Source: Heliocidaris tuberculata (Eukaryota > Echinodermata > Echinoidea > Camarodonta > Echinometridae). Taken from it: a stretch of 64,000 bases of DNA. The stretch covers positions 42,728,709 to 42,792,708 of the forward strand of contig CM046838.1 of NCBI GenBank assembly GCA_025618425.1, in the 5' to 3' direction. Of this stretch, positions 55,141-64,000 are shown one piece after another (position 1 is the first letter of the stretch; each line of letters opens with the position of its first letter). The translations under genes were made by a program, and so were the position numbers. A model generated the notes under the pieces. That model had not been told where the DNA came from. It worked only from the letters and a program-made list of their open reading frames with translations, and did not search any database.

Positions 55141-55756
55141 GCCCCCAATAGATCAATGGTCTTTGCATGCAGCCCCCTTTTCTCTTATGACATTCTTCTC
55201 TTTATATTCTCATTTTCAATTTCTTTCTCTTTTTCTATTTTGGCATGATTGGTTTCATACCTGTTCATTAAATCAAACGAACAGGGACTAGGGTAACGAA
55301 ATCTGATTAACATCACTTCGAATCCCTGAATAACGCATCACCAACAAAACAAAACAAAACAACAACAACAACAAAAACTTTTAGTGCTGACCCTCCTATA
55401 CAGCCAACAGTGAACCTAGAAAAGTTCTTTCCGTTTAATTTGTTGTTGTTGTTGTTGATTTGTAATCGTAAATGGTCATAGAATATTTGCAGCTTTGTTG
55501 CCCAAGGGGCAACCTGGAGCAATTTATATAATTTGCATATCAAATTCCAGTGTGCCATTCATCTTACGCAGCATAACCTGTGAGGCATTGAACGGAAAAT
55601 ATACCAGGGAAGTGTATTGTATCACAGCTTTCATTGCACAAGATTAACAACACTGTTAGCGTTGGGTGCAGCGCGCACTTTGTGCATAAATGGTGTCTTG
55701 GGTTGTTTAACATTGTCTGTATCATAGACTATATCATATATATATATATATATATA

Positions 55757-56907
55757 TATAGTGGGATGAATTCAAACCAAAAATGACGCAGGATACTCAG
55801 GAAATTTAAGCTTTCGTCTTTCGACTTCTTAACATTATTCAAGGAATTCAACAAGACCTTGGCATCACTTCTGTTTACGACAGAATAAATTTCTGAAGAA
55901 GTCGAAAGACGAAAGCTTAAAGTAGAATTTCATTAATTTTGAATATTGATTTAATTTTTATTATTGCATAGGTGAAGCTTAGATTGAACAAGGTTATCAA
56001 AATTCAACGCTTGGAAACATTTGAAGTAATGATTATTATCAATTATAAAATGATATAACACAGCCCCGCTCTGATAGCACCTATAGAGCTCTTTGAACGC
56101 TGCTGAGATATGTGACGTCATACCGGGGAGCAATCCTTCCTAAGCAGACGATGCCCCATAACATCTTATACATTTTCAGTGCCTGTTTTGTCATCTCATC
56201 TTCACTTATTTCTCTTACTTCACTAGCGTCAGTATAAATGCTTATTTGTTGCCTCACTCTAAATTTCCTGCATGGTATTATTTTGATGAAAAATGCAGCG
56301 TTAAAAAAATAAAGGAATCAATCGATTGTAAACAAAAGAAGATGCCATTGCATTTTCAGCTGCATGCACCGCGGCATGTCGGCGTTTCAAGAGGGAACGA
56401 ATACCATCCATGCTATAATTCAGCGGGCTTTACAATTCGAAAGTGTGATTTCTTTGATTGATCATTGACCCATATCATGACTTTTTACAAACAAAAGATT
56501 TCAGTTACTAGAAACGGTTTCACTTCCCTTTTAGAATGATGTGAAATACGGTCATGGTGAAACAAACCAAACTCTTTATAATTTAAAAATAATTGCATTG
56601 CAGTTACGTTCACTTGATATAGGACGTCGTCTGCTTAGGCAGGATTGGCACCTGATGTGACGTCACGAAAACATCGGTATATTTCTGGCGAATCGCCCGG
56701 ATATCCCAGATGCTGAGAAGTGTTTTTATTTGTGTTATTTTTTAATCATCAAACACGCAGTTAAAGTAAAACTTATACAATTACCATCTGCAAGCTTTCT
56801 AGTTTCTAGAGATACATTATTGAGCATATTTGTCATTCGCTTTGAATATCTACTTTAAATTTCCTGAGTATCCTGCGTCATCTTTGGTTTGAATTCATCC
56901 CACTATG
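55757..56907. mobile_element. TA-flanked DNA element with ~49-bp inverted repeats (1.15 kb)
   Basis: TAGTGGGATGAATTCAAACC at the left and GGTTTGAATTCATCCCACTA at the right; the arms run through GACGCAGGATACTCAGGAAA. TA at both ends suggests Tc1/mariner-type target choice. Two inner palindromes are nested: AAGTCGAAAGACGAAAGCTT (55807-55920) and a GTCTGCTTAGG...TGACGTCA pair (56110-56670). No transposase frame. Confidence 0.75.
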
Positions 56908-57034
56908 TTCTTTATCACCCAAACCAAAGCGAATGGTAAAAGTAGACTCAACATCATCACATTATATATATATATATATATATATATATAACGTTTTTGA
57001 TTTAGGTTCATTAAATGTCAAGTCGACTGTTTAT

Positions 57035-57290
57035 CATCAGGGCCGGTATTCAATAGACCGGTTCGGTATAATGTATTCAAATCTTATACATACCTTTCAA
57101 ACAAAGTTGTTCTTGACAACCTGAAAGTTTGCCCGAGGCTTACCGGACATAGCAACATGTAATGTTGCAAACTGGATTCCAAGCATTGAGGCTCATTTAT
57201 AACTGTATAAAAAGCAGGTGAATAGCTCGTCACTAGGTGCTCAGAGTAGAAATGTGCATAAATTTGTATACACTACAGAACCGGTCTATT
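57035..57290. mobile_element. AGACCGGTTC-ended dispersed repeat, copy 1
   Basis: Ends AATAGACCGGTTC and GAACCGGTCTATT. The core (CAAAGTTGTTCTTGACAACC, GACATAGCAAC, TGGATTCCAAG) also occurs at 63770-64000. Confidence 0.7.
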
Positions 57291-57589
57291 CAAACGGCGC
57301 GTTTAGTAAGCATTTTACTTAGCGTTAGCAAAGACTTTTAATAGTATCAAGACAGATTACTCTCACCTACTTCCGTAGTACATTTGGCAGGCGTAAATTT
57401 CTGTGTTAAAAAAGACTCGGGGGGAAAATGCGTTCGCCATAGCTATAGCACGTGAAAAGATGTCTCATTTTTTCTTGATATTTCATATTTTACTCTATCT
57501 TTTTCAAGTCTAATTTTTGCACGAGAGAAAGGATGGATAGTTAAAAAAAACATTTTTTGAACCTTTATTGTCAATAAATGCCACTATGA

Positions 57590-58385
57590 ACCCCCGGGAT
57601 CATGCCTGCTTTTTGACAGTCATCTGCCATAGGGTTAACACGTGAAAACTGGGATTTTAAGAATGATTATAGTTCCCCTAGTATTGCCTTGAATTTATTG
57701 TAAATGTGGCTCATATGTAATTTGAGACTCTGAAAAAGCTTAATGAAGGCTCAAAAAGTGGAAGAGATCCCGTATAAACAAACGAGAATATGCATGTTTT
57801 TGGCCTTCCAACTGCCATAGGATAACACGCAAAAACAGGGATTTTGAAATGATTTTAACGCATCTAGCATTTATTTGAAATTATGAGAAATGTGATTTAC
57901 ATGAAATTTAAAGCTCTGAAAAGGTATAATTAAGGCTCAAAAAATTCAAAAGATCCCGCATAAACAAACGGGAATATGCATACTTTTGGCCTTCCATCTC
58001 CCATATAACACATGAAAACAGGGATTTTGAAATGATTTTAATGCCCCTAGTATTTATTTGAAATTATGAAAAATGTGATTTACATGAAATTTAAAGCTCT
58101 GAAAATGTATAGTTAAGGTTCGATGAGTTCAAAAGACCCCGCATAAATAAACGGGAATATGCATGTTTTGGCCTTCCAGCTGCCATAGGTTAACACGCAA
58201 AAACAGAGATTTTGAAATGATTTTAATTCCCCTAGTATTTACTTGAAATTATGAAAAATGTGATTTACATGAAATTTAAAGTTTTAAAAAGGTATAACTA
58301 AGGCTCGATAAGTCCAGTAGACCCCGCATAAATCCTCGGGAATATGCATGCTTTTGACCGAAATAAAAATTGTCATATAACACGT
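57590..58385 (+). repeat. ~185-bp tandem array, four to five diverged units
   Basis: GCCATAG (or a variant) recurs at about 57626, 57814, 58000, 58182 and 58371, spacing 182-188. Each unit carries GGGAATATGCATG, TAACACG(C/T)(G/A)AAAACAGGGA and CCCCTAGTATTTA-type blocks. Confidence 0.85.
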
Positions 58386-58389
58386 AAAG

Positions 58390-58965
58390 CCGTTCGTAGT
58401 TACTGATGACGTAATGTGGGCGTGTAGTGGGCGTGTAGTATCGATCACGTGAGATCAACGACATCCAATGAGATCGTGCGCTAGCAGACGAACGTTCCCC
58501 CGAAGGCAAGCCCAGCCAGTAAGAAGAAACTCTGACTAAATTCCAGGTCACTATTATACTTCTAATAGACCAGAGGCAAAATTCAGTATGTAAAATTCAT
58601 AAATTCATATAATCAATGTTCTATTACCGAATTACGCCTAGCCAAATGACTGATGTTAGGATGTTAGATCATGCAAGCAGAATAGCTGAGCTGAATAGCG
58701 ACCGACAAGCTTCGCCAAGGTGTCTAGCCCTAGCTAGGCTATAGGGTCTACCCCTCTGCGATCCCGATCGAGGTGGTGGTGTTGCCGATAGAACCCTGTC
58801 TGTTTGAAGAAGGTGTTCTCCTCCAACTTGGCTCATCAAATTATTTTGCTTGCTGATCGTCGTTTAGTTTGGCTTTAGTCAACGAGACCGACATCCCCGA
58901 GAGACCGACGATGTAGTGGGAGGGGGCTTCTGAACCCTATTATGAGTCAGACACTGACAGTCTAT
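58390..58965. other. GC-richer stretch, possible promoter or untranslated region
   Basis: Contains two TGGGCGTGTAGT copies, a CCAAT box (58467 region) and several CpGs, unlike its AT-rich surroundings. No exon or ORF could be tied to it. Confidence 0.25.
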
Positions 58966-58967
58966 GA

Positions 58968-59178
58968 CAGGGGCTGATGCAGGATGTAGTAAAAGGGGGG
59001 AACACAAATGCAGGGCTGTCAACTAGGGAACTGCTTGGAGGGAGATTCGTATATTTTTTTCTCTCCAGCCCTCCAAAAGTGCTCAGGGGGGGGGGGGGGG
59101 GGGGGGGGGGGAGGGGGACAAGAATTTTTTCTTGCGCAGGACGGGATTGCCCATCCCCCACCCCTAAATCCGCCACTG
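58968..59178. mobile_element. hAT-like G-tract MITE (211 bp) with 7/8 target duplication
   Basis: CAGGGGCTGATGCAGGATG at the left and AAATCCGCCACTG at the right; flanks gtctatga and gtccatga differ at one of eight positions. A 24-base G tract lies inside. Confidence 0.75.
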
Positions 59179-59367
59179 GTCCATGAGAATGTCATGTCAG
59201 TCTTGCGGGGTGGGCCTTTTTAAAAGTTTTCTAGGAGGGTTAATAGACGGACATTGTTAGCCTTGTGGGCTCACAAACTAATGGTGCTCGATTCGGTTTT
59301 ATTACATTTTAGGCAATAGCCCGCGTATGCCTGTAGTTTGTAGTTTAAGAGAATGTGATTCCTATTG

Positions 59368-59528
59368 CAGGGGCGGATCCAGGATTTTGTAAAAGAGGGG
59401 GCACAGAGCCGGAAAAGTACACAATTAAGGAGGCAATTTTTTTATTGTGTACTTAAGGTATGCAGTTTGGTTCCAAAAGAGGGGCAGTGGCCGATTCGCC
59501 CCCCCCCCCTCCCCCTGGATCCGCCCCT
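59368..59528. mobile_element. hAT-like MITE (161 bp)
   Basis: CAGGGGCGGATCCAGG and CCTGGATCCGCCCCT form a near-perfect 15-bp inverted repeat. Same family and length as 6149-6308, opposite orientation. The flanks share only CTATT, so the target duplication is not clear. Confidence 0.75.
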
Positions 59529-59689
59529 ACTATTCTGATATGGATTGTGAAGAACGGGATTGCATAGTGTTGGTGGTCGATCTCATTAAATGCAGAGATT
59601 GAAGAAAAAAAAATAATAGGCCTAAGGGATCATTATTTTGTCCTCATTTCTATTGGAGTAATTTTTACAGATCGTTTGTAAGAGAGAAT

Positions 59690-60030
59690 AAGAGAGTATG
59701 AGAAAATGAAAGCCTGTGAGAGTGGGAGGGAAGGGAGAGAGAGACAAAGAGAGCTGGGAGGGGGGGGGGGGGCAAAAGGAATGGGATATTCCTACAAAGA
59801 TAGAATAGGACTGTTAATAAATAAATTATATCATCAGCTGCTATTGTTGGTTACTAGTTAATTCAATTCAAAATACGGAGGCCGTTTTTCCCCTTTTCAT
59901 CAATATTGGTAGCCATTAGGCCCTATTGCGCTGGTGAGGGCTTCGGAGCAAGCCCCTATAATGTTTTCTTCACCTGTCGTCTCAAACTGCTACAGCAGAA
60001 TATTACAAATAACTGACAGTCAGTTATTTA
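59690..60030. other. GA-rich stretch and G tract, no gene
   Basis: GA-rich to 59760, a G tract at 59761-59772, then unremarkable sequence. Confidence 0.4.
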
Positions 60031-60032
60031 TA

Positions 60033-60308
60033 TTGGTGGCGTATCCAGGAATGCAGGGGGAGGGGAGGGGGCTCACGCCTGACGAACAAAAAATTAATCA
60101 GATGCCTTCTATTCTGAATTTTCGGACCAGCGAGAAAAAGAAAGGTTATCACATTTTTCATGTTCCTTCTGTGGAGGGGGAGGGGGGGGGGGGGGGGGGG
60201 GGGGGGCACACATTTCCTTTCACTCGATGTGTAACTAAGATATGTCACATTTGGTTTGGGCTAGCACTCAGTAGGGGCACGTGCATTCCCGGATATATAC
60301 GCCACCAA
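60033..60308. mobile_element. hAT-like G-tract MITE (276 bp)
   Basis: TTGGTGGCGTATCCAGGAAT and its imperfect complement (GGATATATACGCCACCAA). A 25-base G tract and the GACCAGCGAGAAAAAGAAAG variant of the CTGACAAGC block lie inside. Flanks are AT-rich and give no certain duplication. Confidence 0.6.
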
Positions 60309-60309
60309 T

Positions 60310-61075
60310 AAAAATAAGAGAATCTTGGATACACTACTCATTTATATAAGAAATTGCTGGCATGCAATCTCATTTTAGTAAAGCCTTTTCTGTCTTGACT
60401 TTTAACAGAATAAGGCCTATGAATTTACATTATAAGTCTATAGTCCCTATAATTTGCATAAATCATGATATCAAATGAAATATTCTGATTTAGAAAAATT
60501 AAGATTTTATTATTAAAAAAAAAAACTTTTCTCAAAATTCCCGTCAGATATCGCAGTATTTGCTCATAATTATAGAGCTTAATATCAGAGAACATGTTTA
60601 GACCACACCCCTCCCCCATCACATAAATAGGCCTATTAATAGAAATTTCACAGCGAATAACTTTAACAAAAATACAAACATCTGTCCAAGCTCCCCCCCC
60701 CCCCCAACTCTCTCCCTCTCCTCCCTGGTGCAGTTAGAGTTGATTCCTATCTGTTTTGGGACATAAGTTTGTATTTTAAGGGACAATATCAAGATTATGC
60801 CCTTTACGACTTTACCAAAAGCGATATACAGAAAAAGAAGAAAACATAAAGAAAATTTAAAATATACAAACATCTTGATAAAGACTATAACCTTTCTCTC
60901 TCGGCCGATCGACATGTACCACAATATAATACGCGTGCTTTATTTCGGGACTGAACACTCTTCGTATTTATACTCTTTGGCATTAGCGTGTCTTTGTAAT
61001 AGTCCGCAGATAAGAGATAACAGAAACAACTGATATAGTGACGGAATTTATGTTTCAGCGCAAAGTTTTACCGCA
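60310..61075. other. Unassigned stretch
   Basis: AT-rich with a C tract near 60693. ORFs on both strands here have no domain. Confidence 0.35.
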
Positions 61076-61079
61076 CAGC

Positions 61080-61268
61080 AGGTGAATTATTCCCATCTAA
61101 TCCGGTAAATTAATTTATAGAGATTTATAGCTGTTCACTTGATCAAATACTAATCTACGGGAATTATTTCTTTCCTCTTATCTCAATTTGGTTAATTCGA
61201 GATAATGAAGTCAAGACAATAATAGAACTGGCCCCGATGTTCTATTTTGGGTGTTAAATTATCGACGC
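61080..61268. repeat. Dispersed repeat R1, copy B (inverted)
   Basis: Reverse complement of 47343-47543; contains AATGAAGTCAAGACAATAAT and GTGTTAAATTATCGAC. Confidence 0.7.
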
Positions 61269-61404
61269 TTCGTCGCTATATTAAACCTTGTTTCACTTTT
61301 TATACAGCTGCAAAAAATGGAACCGATTTGTAAATTTGAACTCATAAACGACAATTTTAGTTGCCGGTCTGATAACAATATTGAAACAGAGGTTATAATA
61401 GTCT

Positions 61405-61660
61405 GGGAGCTTGTCCCGAATTAGTCAATCCATTTTACATATGAGATTTGACCCTTTAAAGTTACTTATAGACCATCCATGTCATTCACAAAAAGCTTGT
61501 CAGCTCGAACGAAGCCGCCGGGTTTGGCCCCCAGAGCCCCCAAAAGGGGCCCCAAAGGCGGGTCGATTTCAACCCATCTAACATTTGCGTTAAACTTTGT
61601 CAGAAGGATGGTGTATGACTATACATTACCAGAACACCAAAACTGACAAAATTTTCCGTA
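61405..61660. repeat. Dispersed repeat R2, copy B (inverted)
   Basis: Reverse complement of 49010-49420; contains GTCTGGGAGCTTGTCC, GACCCTTTAAAGTTAC and CAAAAAGCTTGTCAGC. Confidence 0.65.
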
Positions 61661-61669
61661 ATTTATTCA

Positions 61670-62730
61670 AAAATATTTTGTGGGGCTTGAGTGAATTTTG
61701 GAGGGGCTTCCGCACCCCAAGCGCTCTTATAACCGCTTGGACACTGACTAGATTACAAATTAAGCTGCAATTATAGTTCAGGTACATAATTTATAATTTT
61801 GATTTATGTTTTCGTTCAATATAGCACTTCGTCTGTAAAATAATCAGAATATTATTACAACGACCTGATAAAGAAACACTGATAACGGTATGGATATCAA
61901 TCCTGTGTAGTTTGATTAAATGTTGTCCATTTAAAAAAAATTTTTTTTTGGAGGGGGGGGGGGGGGCGTTAAATTCTGTTAGTAATCGTGGCCTCTATAT
62001 TTCGAGCCGAAGACTTTAATTTCGAACAAAGGGGATAGTCCTTCGTTCGAAGTCTTTAATTTCGAACAAAGGGGATAGTCCTTGTCCGAAAATGAAAAGA
62101 GATTAACGAACCTAACATCTGAGTTAAATTCGTTTACATGTACCTACAGAATTACAGACCTTCGGAATTTTAAACCTTTAAAGCTATATCACTTTCCCTT
62201 TCCTCTCTCGTCTTTTTCTTTTCTTTTTTCTTTTTTTTTTTTTTGGGGGGGGGGGGGTATTTGTACTGATTCTAGGTAACAAGTGGAAACCATCGGGAAG
62301 ATGTAAAGAGGTCCAGAGCGAAAGCTCACAAACATTTTAAGAAATTGTTCTTGAAATGCAAAAAAATATCAACAAGACACACAATATATTTCTTTAAAAC
62401 AAACAAACAAACAAACAAACAAGGAAAAAATTCTTCGTGAATAAGAATGTTTATACAGAATATGAATACACAACATCTCCGTTGTCATGGAATGGAATCC
62501 ATGAATATTTCATGAAACGCGTTATTTGAAAACGTTTTTGTGCTTGTCAGTTCTCGTAATGTCGCATGTTTACTCACTTTTACAGCACCTTCGTTTCAAG
62601 CTAGGATACCAAGGAGTTATCACAGACCTTGGCGATGGATTTCTCAGAGTCCATTTTTAACGATGGTCACACTGATTTATCTGCAAGCCATACTTCTGCC
62701 TGGATCAGACGAAATATGAAGTAAAATTAG
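61670..62730. other. Stretch without a gene
   Basis: G tracts at 61952 and 62246. A 42-bp near-direct duplication at about 62010-62080 (GACTTTAATTTCGAACAAAG twice) resembles the TTCCGAAGG family. Confidence 0.4.
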
Positions 62731-62734
62731 AGGT

Positions 62735-62897
62735 CTGGGCCCCGTTGCATAAAACTTACCGTTAACGGTAACTCTGCTATCAATGGTAACTACCATGGAA
62801 ACATCACTCAACAGCCAATCAAAATCAAGGTTTTCATGGGAGTTACCATTGATGGCAAAGTTACCGTTAACGGTAAGTTTTATGCAACGGGGCCCAG
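62735..62897. mobile_element. GGGCCCCGTTGCATAAAACT palindromic MITE, copy 2 (163 bp)
   Basis: CTGGGCCCCGTTGCATAAAA ... TTTTATGCAACGGGGCCCAG. Near-perfect inverted arms of about 40 bp (TTACCGTTAACGGTAA). The ORF at 62677-62949 is a translation of it. Confidence 0.88.
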
Positions 62898-63068
62898 GTG
62901 TCACTTTATGTTCATATAACTCCACAATACATTGTAAAGAATGTGCCACTTAATGACCAAATAGTTTGGTCTTGCTCAAGAAGTGATGGTAATTGGTAAT
63001 TGGGGCGTGTTCAGCTGAGATGCAATATCAATCACGTAGAAATTCGACTTGTTAATGCTTTTTTGTAT

Positions 63069-63110
63069 GATTGATTTGATTTGATTTGATCATTTATTAC
63101 CAAAACTGAT
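63069..63110 (-). mobile_element. LINE 3' tail fragment (minus orientation)
   Basis: Minus strand: ...GTTTTGGTAATAAATGATCA followed by CAAAT pentamers. Like the tail at 11124. Confidence 0.35.
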
Positions 63111-63285
63111 GTCACATGAATACAAGAGATCTACAATGCATATATATAATACTTTAGTAAAAGGAACTAATAAAATAGCATAATGCTAATCGAGTCCATT
63201 AACATAATTATTTGATATTCAAACATAGTTACAATTTACAAAATTTACAGAACAATAAACGTTACAATTTGAATCGAACTGGGTT

Positions 63286-63361
63286 GGGGGGGGGGGGGTG
63301 TGTGCGCGCGCGCGCGTGTGTGTGTGCGTGCGCGCGTGTGTGTGTGTGTGTGTGTGTGTGC
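63286..63361 (+). repeat. G tract followed by GT/GC alternating repeat
   Basis: About 65 bp of alternating purine-pyrimidine (CGCGCG and TGTGTG blocks), a strong Z-DNA-prone sequence. Confidence 0.95.
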
Positions 63362-63769
63362 ATAGGTGAAAATTCATTGATAGAGGATTTTTTTTTTTTT
63401 AATTGTCTGATTAACGATCTCCTTGAATTAATATACTTTTAAAATCTGTTGGCAATTCATAAATACCACGACAGAGATTGAATTTTATTTATGAAACAAT
63501 TGATGTCAGAATAGGAGAGTTAGAATACACCAATTGTGTAGATTTTGATAAAATAAGTTAAAGAAAAGCTTTAATTGTTTCAGGCCTAGGGTAAATTAAG
63601 GACCATATTAGAAATTTCATGGGTTATCCAGTCAAGGTATCCCCTTTTCATTTTGAACTACATTTTCTGTGCTTTGAATGTATTATATTTGACGAATGAA
63701 TGAATGAAATCACTGTTATTACAATATTTTCTAAATCATTGATGATCTCTTTAGAAAGCCGGCGGCATG

Positions 63770-64000
63770 ATGAATACACCAGTTCACAAATATATTCAAA
63801 TTTTATGCATACTTTTAAAACAAAGTTGTTCTTGACAACCTGAAAGCTTGTCAGAGGCTTGTCAGACATAGCAACAAGTAATGTATGCAAAGTGGATTCC
63901 AAGTATTGTAGTTCATTCATTAATAACAGGTTAATGGAATGCCTCGTTACTAGTTCCCCATGAAAGAAACATCCATAAATTTGAATAACTTTGTGAACAG
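63770..64000. mobile_element. Dispersed repeat, copy 2 (reaches window end)
   Basis: Shares its core with 57035-57290. Ends here are CCAGTTCACAAA and TTTGTGAACAG, which are inverted, so the right boundary is at or just beyond the window edge. Confidence 0.65.

Noticed and set aside
59360..59537. 8-bp target duplication for the element at 59368
   Set aside because: The flanks (tcctattg and actattctg) share only CTATT, so a duplication cannot be claimed.
62677..62949. 90-codon minus frame
   Set aside because: Mostly a translation of the palindromic MITE at 62735-62897.

Overview
The window reads as nuclear DNA of a marine invertebrate deuterostome, most likely an echinoderm such as a sea urchin. 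This is inference from the mix of content: intron-rich genes with short exons, a single-exon beta-1,3-galactosyltransferase, an otopetrin-like gene, L1/Tx1-type LINEs, a Ty3/Gypsy remnant, many short DNA transposons and around forty G or C homopolymer tracts of nine bases or more. Nothing looks bacterial or viral, and there are no operons.

Gene content is sparse. (1) 1477-13707, minus strand: a complete five-exon transgelin-like gene (calponin family) encoding 201 residues. Its exons are 45, 173, 67, 105 and 216 nt of coding sequence, joined by GT-AG introns in consistent phase. It is easy to miss because only the last exon lies in an ORF of any size. (2) 31370-32810, minus strand: the C-terminal part of an otopetrin-like multi-pass proton channel, broken by two frame changes and cut off by a 500-base N gap. 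(3) 44892-46043, minus strand: an intact single-exon beta-1,3-galactosyltransferase-like type II Golgi enzyme of 383 residues.

Mobile elements fill most of the rest. At 21.3-29.3 kb lies the wreck of a Ty3/Gypsy LTR retrotransposon: partial direct LTR repeats, a PBS-like site, a gag/protease remnant without its catalytic Asp, and a polypurine tract before the 3' LTR. A younger 5'-truncated L1/Tx1-type LINE abuts its 5' LTR. Two older LINE remnants lie at 34.2-35.3 and 52.3-52.9 kb on the minus strand. Short DNA elements fall into recognisable groups: G-tract hAT-like MITEs with 8-bp target duplications; TTAA-target elements with long inverted repeats; 49-81 bp TTAACCC elements resembling piggyBac ends; and several other palindromic families present in two copies.

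Tandem arrays include an 83-bp satellite (11 units, 42.1-43.1 kb), a ~96-bp array (25.2-25.9 kb), a ~185-bp array (57.6-58.4 kb), GGTATT hexamer arrays in opposite orientations (33.6 and 37.7 kb), an ATT array (51.9-52.2 kb), and GAA, GA and TG microsatellites. I found no tRNA, rRNA or CRISPR array. The three genes show no sign of acting in one pathway: one is an actin-binding muscle/cytoskeletal protein, one a proton channel and one a glycosyltransferase.
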